A stretch of DNA of 64,000 nt from Alphaproteobacteria bacterium. Its GTDB lineage: Bacteria > Pseudomonadota > Alphaproteobacteria > SP197. The notes under the pieces were generated by a model. That model ran no database searches, was not told the DNA's origin, and saw nothing but the letters and a program-made list of their open reading frames with translations. Positions 48,717 to 57,975 of this stretch are shown piece by piece. The stretch lies in the NCBI GenBank assembly GCA_016869675.1, contig VGDP01000001.1, positions 82,801 through 146,800 on the forward strand. Reading direction: 5' to 3'. The translations under genes were made by a program, and so were the position numbers. The first letter of the stretch is position 1. The number at the start of each line of letters is the position of its first letter.

Positions 48717-48746
48717 TTGCTACCGTACGGGGCGACGCCCTATGAT
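48717..48746 (+). promoter_or_regulatory. Candidate sigma-70 promoter for ppiD-trpE
   Basis: TTGCTA (48717-48722) and TATGAT (48741-48746) are separated by 18 bp, close to the housekeeping consensus. Transcription would begin near 48753, leaving a leader of about 46 bases before the ppiD ATG. An in-frame ATG at 48742 lies inside this -10 and so is unlikely to be the real start. Confidence 0.45.
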
Positions 48747-48798
48747 ACGCGTTCTTCCGCCCCGCAATACCCGTTCGTCGTCCTCAGTTTACGCCATC

Positions 48799-50694
48799 AT
48801 GTTGAGATCGCTTCGCAAAAGCGCGGGCACCTGGGTCGTCCGCATCTTCCTGCTGCTGCTGGCCGCCCTGTTCGGCGTCGGCATCTGGTCCGACCCTGGT
48901 AACCTGCTGCGCGATCGTTCGGCCACGGCGGTCGCCTCGGTCGGCGACGTGGACATCGATCCCAACCAGTTCAGCCGCGAGTACCAGGCCGAAGCTTCGC
49001 GCGCCCGCCAGCTGCTGGGCGCCGCGTTCGACGCGGACGCGGAAACGCGCAGGACCGTGGCGCTCGGCGTGATCGACCGCCTGGGCCTGCGCACGCAGTT
49101 CGACCTGGAAGGCAACCGGCTCGGGCTCGGCCTCGGCGAGGACACCCTGCGCGCGATCGTCGTCGGCAACCCAATGTTTCAGGACGAAACCGGCGCGTTC
49201 AGCCCCGAGATCTTCGCCGGCCGCATCGCCAACCAGGGCATGAACGAGTCCATGTTCGTCGCCAGCCTGGAGGCCGAGCTGGTGCGCCGGCAGCTGCTGG
49301 AGTCGGTGGCCGGCACGGCGACGGTCCCACGGTCCCTGGTCGAGCAGCTCTACACCTCCCGCTACGAACGACGTTCGGCGGAGTACGTTCTGGTCGACAC
49401 CCTGCCCGGCCTGACCGAGGCCGAGCCGGACGACGCGGCGCTCAAGGCGTTCTTCGACGAGCACCCGGACCGCTACACCGCGCCCGAGTACCGCGCCGCC
49501 ACGTATCTCTGGGTACGCCCGGCCGACCTGACCGCCGACGTGGCGGTCGACGACGAGGCCGTTCAGGCGCTCTACGACGAGCGCATCGCGACGTTCCAGC
49601 AACCGGAGCGCCGCACCATCGAGCAGGTTGTGGCACCCGACCAGGGCGCCGCCGACGCCATTGTCGCACGCCTGACGGCGGGCGAGGCGTTCGAGGCCGT
49701 GGCGCAGTCGCTCGGCCAGCCGGAGTCGGTGACCAGGTTGGGGGCGTTGGCGGCGACCGAGCTGCCCCTGCCCACCCTGGCGGACGCGGCTTTCGCGCTT
49801 GAGGTCGGCGCGAGCAGCGCGCCGGTGCAGAGCCCGCTGGGGTGGCACATCTTTCGCGTCAGCGCGATCACGCCGCCCGAGGTCACGCCATTCGAGGCCG
49901 TGAAGGCCGAACTCGCGGCCGAACTCGCCCTCGAGCACGGCACCGACGTGGCCTACGAGATCGCCAACGGCATCGAGGACGCGTTGGCCGCCGGCTCCTC
50001 GCTCGAGCAGGCCGCGACCGAACTCGGCCTGACCACGGCGACCATCGCCGCCGTCGATGCGCGCGGCCGCGCGGCCGACGACGCCGCGCCCGCCCTGCCC
50101 GAGCCCGGCGAGCGGTTCCTGGCGATGCTGTTCGAGACACCCGAGGGCGAGATGGCACCGCTGGAGGAGACGCCCGAGGGCGGCTTCTTCGTGGTGCGCG
50201 CCGATTCCGTCGTGGCGCCCGAAGTGCGCCCGTTCGGCGCGGTGCACGAACGCGTGCGCGCCGACTGGGCGGCCGACGCCGCCGATCGGGCCGTCACCGA
50301 GGCGCTGGGTCAGGCGGCGGTCAAGCTCGCCGCCGGCGAGAGCCTCGAGGCCGTGGCCACCTCGCTCGGCGTGACTGCGTGGACGACCGAGAAGTTCCTC
50401 CGGTCGACCGGGCCGGTCGGCGTGGCGTTCCCGCCCGATCTGATTGATCGGCTGTTCGGGGCCAGGATCGGGGACATCGAGATCGCGCGCGCTGACGACG
50501 GGCGCGGCCACCTGCTGGTGCGCCTGAGCGCGGTCGAAGCCGCCGATCCGTCGAGCGACGTCGAGGGGATGGACGCCGTGCGCGGCGAAGTCCTGCGCGC
50601 CTACGGCGACGACCTCGCCCGCGCCTACCGATCTGAGCTTGAACGGCGCTATCCGGTCTCCGTGAACGACGGCGCCCTGGATCCGTTGCTCTAG
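48799..50694 (+). CDS. ppiD: Peptidyl-prolyl isomerase PpiD/SurA-N type periplasmic chaperone
   Basis: Membrane-anchored periplasmic folding factor of 631 residues. A single N-terminal transmembrane helix (VVRIFLLLLAALFGVGIW, about 14-31) is followed by a SurA-N-like chaperone region (about 40-250), a parvulin-type PPIase domain (about 265-365, RTIEQVVAPDQGAADAIVARL, then SPLGWHIFRVSAI) and a long C-terminal chaperone region. It helps outer-membrane proteins leave the Sec translocon. It lies six bases upstream of trpE, a conserved alphaproteobacterial arrangement. Confidence 0.93.
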   Translation: MLRSLRKSAGTWVVRIFLLLLAALFGVGIWSDPGNLLRDRSATAVASVGDVDIDPNQFSREYQAEASRARQLLGAAFDADAETRRTVALGVIDRLGLRTQFDLEGNRLGLGLGEDTLRAIVVGNPMFQDETGAFSPEIFAGRIANQGMNESMFVASLEAELVRRQLLESVAGTATVPRSLVEQLYTSRYERRSAEYVLVDTLPGLTEAEPDDAALKAFFDEHPDRYTAPEYRAATYLWVRPADLTADVAVDDEAVQALYDERIATFQQPERRTIEQVVAPDQGAADAIVARLTAGEAFEAVAQSLGQPESVTRLGALAATELPLPTLADAAFALEVGASSAPVQSPLGWHIFRVSAITPPEVTPFEAVKAELAAELALEHGTDVAYEIANGIEDALAAGSSLEQAATELGLTTATIAAVDARGRAADDAAPALPEPGERFLAMLFETPEGEMAPLEETPEGGFFVVRADSVVAPEVRPFGAVHERVRADWAADAADRAVTEALGQAAVKLAAGESLEAVATSLGVTAWTTEKFLRSTGPVGVAFPPDLIDRLFGARIGDIEIARADDGRGHLLVRLSAVEAADPSSDVEGMDAVRGEVLRAYGDDLARAYRSELERRYPVSVNDGALDPLL

Positions 50695-50700
50695 CCCGTC

Positions 50701-52206
50701 ATGCGAGTCCAGCCCGAATTCGAGGCGTTCGCGGCGGCCTACGACGCCGGCCGCCCCCAGGTGCTGTGGACCTCCATGGTCGCCGACCTGGAAACGCCGG
50801 TCTCGGCCATGCTGAAGCTGGCCGACGGACGCCCGTTCAGCTTCCTGCTGGAATCGGTCGAGGGCGGCGCGGTGCGCGGCCGCTACTCGATCATCGGGCT
50901 CAAGCCTGACGTGATCTGGCGCTGCGCGGGCGACCGGGCCGAGATCAACCGCGACGCACGTTTCGACCCCGACACGTTCACGCCCGAGCCGAGCGGCGCG
51001 CTGGCCTCGCTGCGCCGGCTGGTAGAGAACTCGCGCATCGACCTGCCCGAGACGCTGCCGCCCATGGCCTCGGCCCTGATCGGCTACATGGGCTACGAGA
51101 TGGTGCGCCTGATCGAGCGGCTGCCGACCGACAAGCCGGCGGCGCTCGGCCTGCCCGACGGCCTGTTCGTGCGGCCGACGATCATGGCAATCTTCGACAA
51201 CGTGCAGGACTCGATCACCGTGGTCACGCCGGTCTGGCCGGGCGAGGGCTCGGCGCGCGCGGCCTACAACGTGGCGTGCGAGCGGCTGGCCGACACGTTG
51301 GCCGACCTGGATCGCGCGCTGCCCGGCCGCCGCCAGGGCGAGGCGTCCGGCGCCGTTGGCGAGCCGGTCTCGAACACCCCGCGCGACCGCTACTTCGCCA
51401 TGGTGCGTCAAGCCAAGGACTACATCGCCGCCGGCGACGTCTTCCAGGTCGTGCTATCGCAGCGCTTCGCGGTGCCGTTCACGCTGCCGCCCTTCGCGCT
51501 CTACCGCGCGTTGCGCCGGGTCAACCCCTCGCCCTTTCTGTTCTTCCTGGATTTCGGCGGCTTCGCCGTTGTCGGCTCCAGCCCCGAGATCCTGGTACGC
51601 GCGCGCGACGGCGTGGTCACCGTGCGCCCGATCGCCGGCACCCGGCCACGCGGCGCGACGCGGACCGAGGACGAGGCGCTCGCCCGCGACCTCTTGTCAG
51701 ACCCTAAGGAACTGGCCGAACACCTGATGCTCTTGGACCTCGGGCGCAACGACGTGGGCCGGGTGGCACGCATCGGCACGGTCAAGGTGACCGAGCGCAA
51801 CGTCATCGAACGCTACAGCCACGTCATGCACATCGTGTCGAACGTCGAGGGTGCGCTCGACCCGGCGCACGACGGCATCGACGCCCTGATGGCCGGGTTC
51901 CCTGCCGGCACGGTCAGCGGAGCGCCCAAGGTGCGCGCCATGGAGATCATCGACGAGCTCGAGGCCGAGCGGCGCGGCATCTACGCCGGCGGCGTCGGCT
52001 ACTTCTCGGCCAACGGCACCATGGATTCGTGCATCGCGCTGCGCACCGCCGTGGTCAAGGACGGCGTGCTCTACATCCAGGCGGGCGGCGGCATCGTCTG
52101 GGACTCGACACCCGAGGGCGAGGACCAGGAGTGCCGCAACAAGGCGCGCGCGCTGGTTCGTGCCGCCGAGGTCGCGCTCGCCTTCGGCCAGGGCGGCAAC
52201 CAGTAG
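50701..52206 (+). CDS. trpE: Anthranilate synthase component I
   Basis: Chorismate-using large subunit of anthranilate synthase, 501 residues. The tryptophan feedback site is LLES in FSFLLESVEGGAVRGRYS (about 50). The chorismate-binding domain includes IAGTRPRGATRTEDE, LLDLGRNDVGRVA, HIVSNVEG and GGGIVWDSTPEGEDQE. No glutaminase domain is fused; TrpG is encoded 859 bp downstream, beyond a scar of gene fragments. Confidence 0.97.
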   Translation: MRVQPEFEAFAAAYDAGRPQVLWTSMVADLETPVSAMLKLADGRPFSFLLESVEGGAVRGRYSIIGLKPDVIWRCAGDRAEINRDARFDPDTFTPEPSGALASLRRLVENSRIDLPETLPPMASALIGYMGYEMVRLIERLPTDKPAALGLPDGLFVRPTIMAIFDNVQDSITVVTPVWPGEGSARAAYNVACERLADTLADLDRALPGRRQGEASGAVGEPVSNTPRDRYFAMVRQAKDYIAAGDVFQVVLSQRFAVPFTLPPFALYRALRRVNPSPFLFFLDFGGFAVVGSSPEILVRARDGVVTVRPIAGTRPRGATRTEDEALARDLLSDPKELAEHLMLLDLGRNDVGRVARIGTVKVTERNVIERYSHVMHIVSNVEGALDPAHDGIDALMAGFPAGTVSGAPKVRAMEIIDELEAERRGIYAGGVGYFSANGTMDSCIALRTAVVKDGVLYIQAGGGIVWDSTPEGEDQECRNKARALVRAAEVALAFGQGGNQ

Positions 52207-52245
52207 CCCGCCCCTCGCCTACCCTTCGCTTGTATCGACGTGCCA

Positions 52246-52410
52246 TTACTTGGGCCGGCCGCCCTTGAACGAGCGTGACGTCGGCCGTAGCTCCTTCGGC
52301 CCCGGCTTGTCGAAGGCGCCTACCAGCAGCCCGACGGTCGGTTTGTCGTCGATGGCGCCGAGCGAGCCGCCGCAGCTAAGACAGAACGCGCGGCTCGAGA
52401 CCCTGGCCCG
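52246..52410 (-). pseudogene. Fragment resembling the C-terminal part of a GFA-like zinc protein
   Basis: A minus-strand reading ending in TAA at 52246 gives RAFCLSCGGSLGAIDD, then VGLLVGAFDKPGPKEL and a basic tail. The xFCxxCGxxL pattern followed by a GxFD segment resembles the second zinc half of GFA/CENP-V proteins. The N-terminal half with its CxCGxC motif is not present upstream, where IS-like sequence begins. I read this as a remnant; the family assignment is tentative. Confidence 0.4.
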
Positions 52411-52500
52411 GATTTCCCAGATACCCGAGCTGTTTCGTGACGTGAGCCGCCAAATCTGATGAAAGAATCAATGGATTGCAGGGGATCGGGGTGACTGGGC

Positions 52501-52812
52501 ATGGAGCTGGCGGCGGGTGAACTGGAAATGGGCGATTTGCGGCCCGTTTTCGACCGCCGCCTGAAGCTGGAGTTCCATGGATCACGGGTCACCTCCGGTG
52601 CAGGTCTGCTCGCTTATCGCGAACTTGATGACGCCCTGGGGCTGACAGCTTTGGCGGGCGAAGTTCTCGCCGATGCGCGGACCGGCAGGAACGGCTGGCA
52701 TGGCATTGTCGGTCTGCTGCGTCAGTCGATCTATGGTCGCCTCGCCGGCTACGGGGACGTGAACGACGCCGACCGGCTTGGACGTGATCCCGCGATGCGC
52801 TGGATCGTCGGC
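52501..52812 (+). mobile_element. Truncated IS1380-family transposase remnant (N-terminal portion)
   Basis: Residues 1-104 of the open frame starting at 52501 match the N-terminus of one IS1380 subgroup: LRPVFDRRLKLEFHGSRV, LLAYRELDDALGLTALAGEV, GLLRQSIYGRLAGYGDVNDA and DRLGRDPAMRWIVG. Homology stops abruptly near 52812 and the frame then runs into unrelated sequence, so more than two thirds of the transposase is missing. It is a different subgroup from the IS1380 element at 60-61.7 kb. It cannot be mobile on its own. Confidence 0.75.
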
Positions 52813-52914
52813 GACGGCGACGATGCGCCCATAGCGGTCAACATCACGTTGCTCGCAGGACACCGGCCGACCGGCGATGAGGTCATCGAGCGCGAACGCG
52901 GCACGCCGCGCACT
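52810..52914 (-). pseudogene. Fragment of a thermonuclease-like (SNase domain) gene
   Basis: On the minus strand, 52914 down to 52810 reads SARRAAFALDDLIAGRPVSC, then EQRDVDRYGRIVAVA. The pattern CExRDxDRYGRxVA is the core of staphylococcal-nuclease-like proteins. The expected GIDAPE motif upstream and the C-terminal half downstream are absent. Homology ends exactly where the IS1380 remnant begins, so this gene was probably cut by that element or by a later deletion. Confidence 0.55.
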
Positions 52915-52989
52915 GATGGCCTTGAGCGAGCGAGCCGCTGGGGATAATGCTGTCGACCCAGCTCCGCACCCGTCGAGCAGCCCGCGAAC

Positions 52990-53013
52990 ATGGGGGCACG
53001 AATGGGGGCACGG
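52990..53013. repeat. Two-copy 12-bp tandem repeat
   Basis: ATGGGGGCACGA followed directly by ATGGGGGCACGG, 11 of 12 positions identical, in the scar between trpE and trpG. Probably a slippage product; no function apparent. The rest of 52915-53064 shows no gene. Confidence 0.6.
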
Positions 53014-53064
53014 ATAGGCACCATCGCGGACTGAATGCTGGCGTGACGAGGACTTAGTGCTGCA

Positions 53065-53661
53065 ATGCTGCTCCTGATCGACAACTACGATAGCTTTACG
53101 TACAACCTGGTCCACTTCCTGGGGGACCTAGGTGCGACGGTCACCGTGGTGCGCAACGACGCAACCACGGTGGACGCGATCGCGGCCGATCCGCCCGCCG
53201 GCATCGTGATCTCGCCGGGCCCGTGCGACCCGGACCGGGCCGGCATCTGCCTCGAGCTGATCGACCGCCTGGCGCCCCGGCTGCCGATCTTGGGCGTCTG
53301 CCTTGGCCATCAGGCGATCGGCCAAGCCTTCGGTGGCCGGATCGTGCGCGCGCCGGCGATCATGCACGGCAAGCTGAGCGCGATTCGCCACGCCGGCAAG
53401 GGTGTGTTCGCCGGACTGCCCTCGCCGTTCCAGGCCACGCGCTATCATTCCCTGGTCGTCGAGCGGTCGTCACTGCTCGAGGCGCTCGAGGTCACGGCCG
53501 AGACGGAAAACGGCGTGATCATGGGCGTGCAGCACCGCGAACTGCCGGTGTTCGGCGTGCAGTTCCACCCCGAGAGCATCGCCTCCGAATACGGCCACGC
53601 CATCCTGGCGAACTTCCTGGAACGGGTGCCGGGCATGGCGCCACGGCGCAACGCCGCATGA
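53065..53661 (+). CDS. trpG: Anthranilate synthase component II (glutamine amidotransferase)
   Basis: Glutaminase subunit supplying ammonia to TrpE, 198 residues. The oxyanion loop is [10 protein letters not shown], the nucleophile Cys79 is in [15 protein letters not shown], and the His-Glu of the triad are in [14 protein letters not shown]. The same subunit family serves aminodeoxychorismate synthase. Its stop overlaps trpD (ATGA). It is separated from trpE by the fragment scar, so it may rely on read-through or on a local promoter. Confidence 0.96.
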   Translation: MLLLIDNYDSFTYNLVHFLGDLGATVTVVRNDATTVDAIAADPPAGIVISPGPCDPDRAGICLELIDRLAPRLPILGVCLGHQAIGQAFGGRIVRAPAIMHGKLSAIRHAGKGVFAGLPSPFQATRYHSLVVERSSLLEALEVTAETENGVIMGVQHRELPVFGVQFHPESIASEYGHAILANFLERVPGMAPRRNAA

Positions 53662-54686
53662 ACGAGTCGCGTTCGCTCAAGGCCGTGCTGGGCCGGCTAG
53701 CCGGCGGCGCCACGCTCGACGTCGCGGCCGCGCGCGACGCGGTCGACATCATCATGTCGGGCGATGCGACGCCCGCCCAGGTCGGTGGGTTCCTGATGGC
53801 GCTGCGCGTGCGCGGCGAGACGGTCGACGAGATCACCGGCGCCGCCCAGACCATGCGCGCCAAGATGCGGCGCATGACCGCGCCGGCGGGAGCGATCGAC
53901 GTGGTCGGCACCGGCGGCGACGCCACGGGGACGCTCAACATCTCGACCGCCACGGGACTCGTGGGCGCCGGCGCCGGCGTGCCCGTGGCCAAGCACGGCA
54001 ACCGCGCCATGTCGTCGAAGTCGGGCGCGGCGGACGTGCTGGCCGCGCTCGGCGTCAACCTTGAGGCCGACTACGACATTGTGCAGCGGGCGCTGGATGA
54101 CAACGGCTTCGCGTTCCTGTTGGCGCCACGCCACCACAGCGCCATGCGCCACGTGGGCGGCGTGCGCGTCGAACTGGGAACCCGGACGGTGTTCAACCTG
54201 CTGGGCCCGATCTGCAACCCGGCCGGGGTGAGCCGCCTGCTGGTCGGCGTCTTTTCCGCCGACTGGGTCGAGACGGTCGCGCGCGTGCTGGGCCAGCTCG
54301 GCACCGAGCGCGCCTGGGTCGTCCATTCGAGCGACGGCTGCGACGAACTGACGCTCGCCGGCCCCAACACCGTGGCGGTGCTCGAGGGCGGCAACGTGCG
54401 ACGCACCGAGATCGGCGGATCGGACGCCGGCCTGCCGCGCCACGACCCGGCCGCGATCAAGGGTGGCAGCCCCGAGGACAACGCGGCGGCGCTGCGTGCG
54501 CTGCTGGCGGGCGCGCCCGGGCCCTACCGCGACACCGTTCTGTTCAACGCCGCCGCGGCGCTCACGCTGGCCGGCAAGGCCGCCGACCTGAAGGACGGCG
54601 TACGCCTGGCCGCGCGTTCGATCGACGAGGGCCGTGCCAAGGCCAAGCTCGATCGCCTGGTCGCCATCACCAGCGGGCAGGCCTGA
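53658..54686 (+). CDS. trpD: Anthranilate phosphoribosyltransferase
   Basis: Transfers phosphoribose from PRPP to anthranilate, 342 residues. The PRPP loop is [17 protein letters not shown] (about 82), followed by [20 protein letters not shown] and the late GSPEDNA metal motif. Start overlaps trpG and stop lies three bases before trpC. Normal length. Confidence 0.97.
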   Translation: MNESRSLKAVLGRLAGGATLDVAAARDAVDIIMSGDATPAQVGGFLMALRVRGETVDEITGAAQTMRAKMRRMTAPAGAIDVVGTGGDATGTLNISTATGLVGAGAGVPVAKHGNRAMSSKSGAADVLAALGVNLEADYDIVQRALDDNGFAFLLAPRHHSAMRHVGGVRVELGTRTVFNLLGPICNPAGVSRLLVGVFSADWVETVARVLGQLGTERAWVVHSSDGCDELTLAGPNTVAVLEGGNVRRTEIGGSDAGLPRHDPAAIKGGSPEDNAAALRALLAGAPGPYRDTVLFNAAAALTLAGKAADLKDGVRLAARSIDEGRAKAKLDRLVAITSGQA

Positions 54687-54689
54687 GCC

Positions 54690-55502
54690 ATGGCCGACGT
54701 GCTGACCCAGATCATCGCCGACAAGCGCGTCGAGGTCGCCGCGCGCAAGGCGCGCCGCCCGCTGGCCGCGTTGATGGACGCCGCGCGGTCCGCGCCGGCG
54801 CCGCGCGGCTTCGCCGCGCATCTGACGACGGCCGCGCAGGCGGGCTTCGCCCTGATCGCCGAGATCAAGAAGGCGAGCCCGAGCCATGGCCTGATCCGCG
54901 CCGATTGCGTACCGAGCGCTCTGGCCCGCGCCTACCGCGCCGGTGGCGCGGCGTGCCTGTCGATCCTGACGGACACGCCTTACTTCCAGGGCGAGGACGG
55001 CCATGTGGCCGAGGCGCGTGCCGCCGTGCCTCTTCCGATCCTGCGCAAGGACTTCACCATCGACCCCTACCAGGTGGTCGAGGCGCGGTTGATCGGCGCC
55101 GATGGCGTCCTGGTGATCCTGGCCGCCATGGACGATCGTCTGGCCGCCGAGCTGCTGGCCTGCGCGCGCGATTTCGCGCTCGACGTGCTGGTCGAGGTGC
55201 ACGACGAAGCCGAACTGGCACGCGCCCTCGCCTTGGGCGCGCCCCTTCTCGGCATCAACAACCGCAACCTCAAGACGCTCGCCGTGGACTTGGCGACCAG
55301 CGAACGGCTGGCGGCCCTGGCGGGCGATCACCCGGGCCTGGTGGCCGAGAGCGGCTTGAAGACCCACGACGACCTCGTGCGTCTGGCCCGCCACGGCATC
55401 CGACGTTTCCTGGTGGGCGAGAGCCTGATGCGCCAGGCCGATGTCGCCGCCGCGACGCGCGCGCTGCTGGCCGGCGACGGCGCCGTCAGGGCCAGCGCAT
55501 GA
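54690..55502 (+). CDS. trpC: Indole-3-glycerol phosphate synthase
   Basis: TIM-barrel enzyme closing the indole ring, 270 residues. It shows [49 protein letters not shown] and [16 protein letters not shown] with the catalytic Lys and Glu positions. It is not fused to trpF. The stop overlaps moaC (ATGA), so tryptophan and molybdenum-cofactor genes share a message. Confidence 0.97.
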   Translation: MADVLTQIIADKRVEVAARKARRPLAALMDAARSAPAPRGFAAHLTTAAQAGFALIAEIKKASPSHGLIRADCVPSALARAYRAGGAACLSILTDTPYFQGEDGHVAEARAAVPLPILRKDFTIDPYQVVEARLIGADGVLVILAAMDDRLAAELLACARDFALDVLVEVHDEAELARALALGAPLLGINNRNLKTLAVDLATSERLAALAGDHPGLVAESGLKTHDDLVRLARHGIRRFLVGESLMRQADVAAATRALLAGDGAVRASA

Positions 55503-55969
55503 CCCGTTTCTCCCACCTGGACGAGCACGGCCGCGCGGTCATGGTCGACGTCTCGGCCAAGGCGGCGACCGAGCGCATCGCCGTGGCGCGCGGCCGGGTG
55601 GTCATGCGCCCCGAGACCGCCGCCCTGATCGCCGGCCACGGTGTCGCCAAGGGCGACGTGCTGGCCACCGCGCGCATCGCCGGCATCATGGCGGCCAAGC
55701 GCACCGCGGAGATCATCCCGCTGTGCCACCCGCTGGCGCTGGCCTCGGTCAAGGTCGAGCTGGCCGTAGAGACGGACGCGGTGACCATCGAGGCCACGTG
55801 CAAGGTGACCGGGCCCACGGGCGTGGAGATGGAGGCGCTGACCGCGGTCGCAGCGGCGGCGCTGACCGTCTACGACATGTGCAAGGCGGTCGATCGCGAC
55901 ATGACGATCGAGGCCGTGCAACTGGTGCACAAGTCGGGCGGCCGGTCGGGAACCTACGATCGGCCATGA
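55499..55969 (+). CDS. moaC: Cyclic pyranopterin monophosphate synthase MoaC
   Basis: Second enzyme of molybdopterin synthesis, 156 residues. Conserved residues lie in [30 protein letters not shown], the [10 protein letters not shown] helix and [19 protein letters not shown]. It supplies the cofactor route needed by both molybdenum enzymes encoded in the first 11 kb. Coupled to trpC and moeA by 4-bp overlaps. Confidence 0.97.
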   Translation: MTRFSHLDEHGRAVMVDVSAKAATERIAVARGRVVMRPETAALIAGHGVAKGDVLATARIAGIMAAKRTAEIIPLCHPLALASVKVELAVETDAVTIEATCKVTGPTGVEMEALTAVAAAALTVYDMCKAVDRDMTIEAVQLVHKSGGRSGTYDRP

Positions 55970-57168
55970 CCCCGATGTTGCCCGTCGACGAAGCGGTCGC
56001 GCGCGTCATGGCCGCGTGCCGGCCGCTCGGCACCGAGCAGGTCGCCCTGGCCCAGGCGCACGGCCGCGCGCTGGCCGAGGACATCATCGCGCGCGTGACC
56101 AAGCCGCCCGAGGACGTCTCGGCCATGGACGGCTACGCCGCGCGCGCCGCCGACGCCGCGAGCGTACCGGCGCGGCTGCGCCTGATCGGCGCGTCCCAGG
56201 CGGGCAAGGCGTATGAAGGGACGCTGGGCGCGGGCGAGACCGTGCGCATCCTGACCGGCGCTCCGATGCCCGCCGGCGCCGACTGCGTCATCATCCAGGA
56301 GGACGTGGACCGCGACGGCGACGTGGTGACCGCGCGCGTCGCCGGACGCCCGGGGCGCCACGTGCGCCGCGCCGGGCTCGATTTCAGCGCGGGCGACGCC
56401 GGCGTGCGCGCCGGCACGGTGATGGGTCCGCGCGCGATCGCCCTGACCGCCGCCATGAACGTGCCCTGGGTTCGCGTCCGGCGCCGGCCGCGCGTCGCCA
56501 TCCTCTCGACCGGCGACGAGATCGTCATGCCGGGCGACCCGGTGGGCCAGCACCAGATCGTCAGCGCCAACGCGCCCGCGCTCGCGGCGCTGGTGGCCGA
56601 GGCCGGCGGCGAGCCGATCGGGCTCGGTATCGCGCGCGACACGCCCGGGTCGCTTCTGGAGGCCATGGCCGAGGCGCGCGGCGCCGACCTGGTCGTGCTG
56701 ACCGGTGGTGCCTCGGTCGGCGATCACGACCTGGTGCGCCCCGTCCTGACCAAGGCAGGGCTATCGCTCGACTTCTGGCGCATCGCGATGCGGCCAGGCA
56801 AGCCGTTCCTGTTCGGTTCCTACCAGGGCGTGCCGCTGCTCGGTCTGCCCGGCAATCCGGTCTCGAGCCTGGTCTGCGGCCTGCTGTTCGTCCGCCCGGC
56901 GGTGCACGCCCTGCTCGGCCTGCCGGCGGTGCTGGAAACACCGCGTCCGGGCGTGCTCGGGTGCGACCTAAAGGCCAGCGACGAACGCCAGGAGTATCTG
57001 CGCGCCATGCTGAAGGAGCGCGCGGACGGCACCGTCCTGATCACGCCGTTCGACCGCCAGGACAGCTCGATGCTGGGCACCCTGGCCGAGGCCGGCGCGC
57101 TCGCGGTCCGCCCACCCCACGCGCCGGCCGCGCGGGCCGGCACACTCATCGGTTACATACCCCTTTGA
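55966..57168 (+). CDS. moeA: Molybdopterin molybdenumtransferase MoeA
   Basis: Inserts molybdate into adenylated molybdopterin, 400 residues. Domain III/I carry [12 protein letters not shown], the central MoCF domain carries [14 protein letters not shown] and [12 protein letters not shown], and [20 protein letters not shown] completes the active site; a beta-barrel domain ends the protein. Last gene of the trpGDC-moaC-moeA run, 117 bp before lexA. Confidence 0.97.
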   Translation: MTPMLPVDEAVARVMAACRPLGTEQVALAQAHGRALAEDIIARVTKPPEDVSAMDGYAARAADAASVPARLRLIGASQAGKAYEGTLGAGETVRILTGAPMPAGADCVIIQEDVDRDGDVVTARVAGRPGRHVRRAGLDFSAGDAGVRAGTVMGPRAIALTAAMNVPWVRVRRRPRVAILSTGDEIVMPGDPVGQHQIVSANAPALAALVAEAGGEPIGLGIARDTPGSLLEAMAEARGADLVVLTGGASVGDHDLVRPVLTKAGLSLDFWRIAMRPGKPFLFGSYQGVPLLGLPGNPVSSLVCGLLFVRPAVHALLGLPAVLETPRPGVLGCDLKASDERQEYLRAMLKERADGTVLITPFDRQDSSMLGTLAEAGALAVRPPHAPAARAGTLIGYIPL

Positions 57169-57210
57169 TCGGTGTGATCGAACCGGTGGGGACCCGCCGC
57201 GCGGGAACCC

Positions 57211-57239
57211 TTGACCCATGGGCGGAACTAAACTAGAAC
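57211..57239 (+). promoter_or_regulatory. lexA promoter with overlapping SOS box
   Basis: GAAC-TAAACTA-GAAC at 57225-57239 is the reverse complement of GTTC-N7-GTTC, the direct-repeat LexA site of Alphaproteobacteria. TTGACC at 57211-57216 and TAGAAC at 57234-57239 are 17 bp apart and would serve as -35 and -10. LexA binding would thus cover the -10, giving autorepression. The lexA ATG lies 46 bp downstream. Confidence 0.8.
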
Positions 57240-57285
57240 ATGCGTCGAGTTTCGGTTTTGTTCTCGATGTTGTGGCGAGGCCACC

Positions 57286-57975
57286 ATGCTGACGAAGAAA
57301 CAACACGAACTCCTGCTGTTCATCCACCGCCGCCTCCAGGCCGACGGCGTTTCGCCCTCGTTCGAGGAGATGAAGGACGCGCTGCGGCTGCGCTCGAAGT
57401 CCGGCATCCACCGGCTGATCACGGCGCTTGAGGAGCGCGGATTCCTGAGCCGCCTGGCGCACCGCGCCCGCGCGCTCGATGTCGTCAAGCTGCCGCCCGG
57501 CGGCGCGACGGTCACCGGCTTCACGCCGAGCGTGATCGAGGGCCGCAAGTCGGAGCCCGCACGGCGCGTCGAGGAACCCGATGCCCGCCGCGGCACGGTC
57601 AGCCTGCCTCTTTACGGCAAGATCGCCGCCGGCTCGCCGATCGAGGCCCTGCGCGACCCCGGCGAGATCTTCGACGTACCCGCCACCATGGTCGCGGGGG
57701 CCGAGCACTATGCGCTCCGCGTCGAGGGCGATTCGATGGTCGACGCGGGCATCCTGGACGGCGACATCGCGGTGGTCCGGCGCAGCGACACGGCCGAGAA
57801 CGGCGACGTCGTCGTGGCCCTGATCGACGACCAGGAAGCGACGTTGAAGCGGCTGCGGCGCAAGGGCGCCTCGGTCGCGCTCGAGGCTGCCAACACCAAG
57901 TACGAGACGCGTATCTTCGGCCCCGACCGGGTGCGCATCCAGGGCCGCCTGGTCGGCCTGTTCCGCAGCTACTAG
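57286..57975 (+). CDS. lexA: LexA SOS repressor
   Basis: Self-cleaving repressor of the DNA damage response, 229 residues. The winged HTH is at 1-65 ([20 protein letters not shown], then [11 protein letters not shown]). The cleavage site is Ala115-Gly116 in KIAAGSPIE, and the catalytic dyad is Ser150 (EGDSMVDAG) with Lys188 (ATLKRL). The linker is longer than in E. coli, usual for Alphaproteobacteria. It is convergent with comEC, whose stop is immediately adjacent. Confidence 0.98.
   Translation: MLTKKQHELLLFIHRRLQADGVSPSFEEMKDALRLRSKSGIHRLITALEERGFLSRLAHRARALDVVKLPPGGATVTGFTPSVIEGRKSEPARRVEEPDARRGTVSLPLYGKIAAGSPIEALRDPGEIFDVPATMVAGAEHYALRVEGDSMVDAGILDGDIAVVRRSDTAENGDVVVALIDDQEATLKRLRRKGASVALEAANTKYETRIFGPDRVRIQGRLVGLFRSY

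Noticed and set aside
48784-51411. 875-codon minus-strand open frame opposite ppiD and trpE
   Set aside because: It covers two clear genes on the other strand and has the low-complexity His/Arg/Gln composition of a shadow frame.
52990-53013. CRISPR-like or satellite repeat
   Set aside because: There are only two adjacent 12-bp copies with no spacers, so it is a simple tandem duplication.
52582-53115. 177-codon minus-strand frame as an intact nuclease gene
   Set aside because: Only about 35 residues resemble the SNase core; the rest reads through the antisense of an IS fragment and of trpG.
53697-55394. 565-codon minus-strand open frame opposite trpD and trpC
   Set aside because: It is antisense to two intact tryptophan genes and has no recognisable motif.
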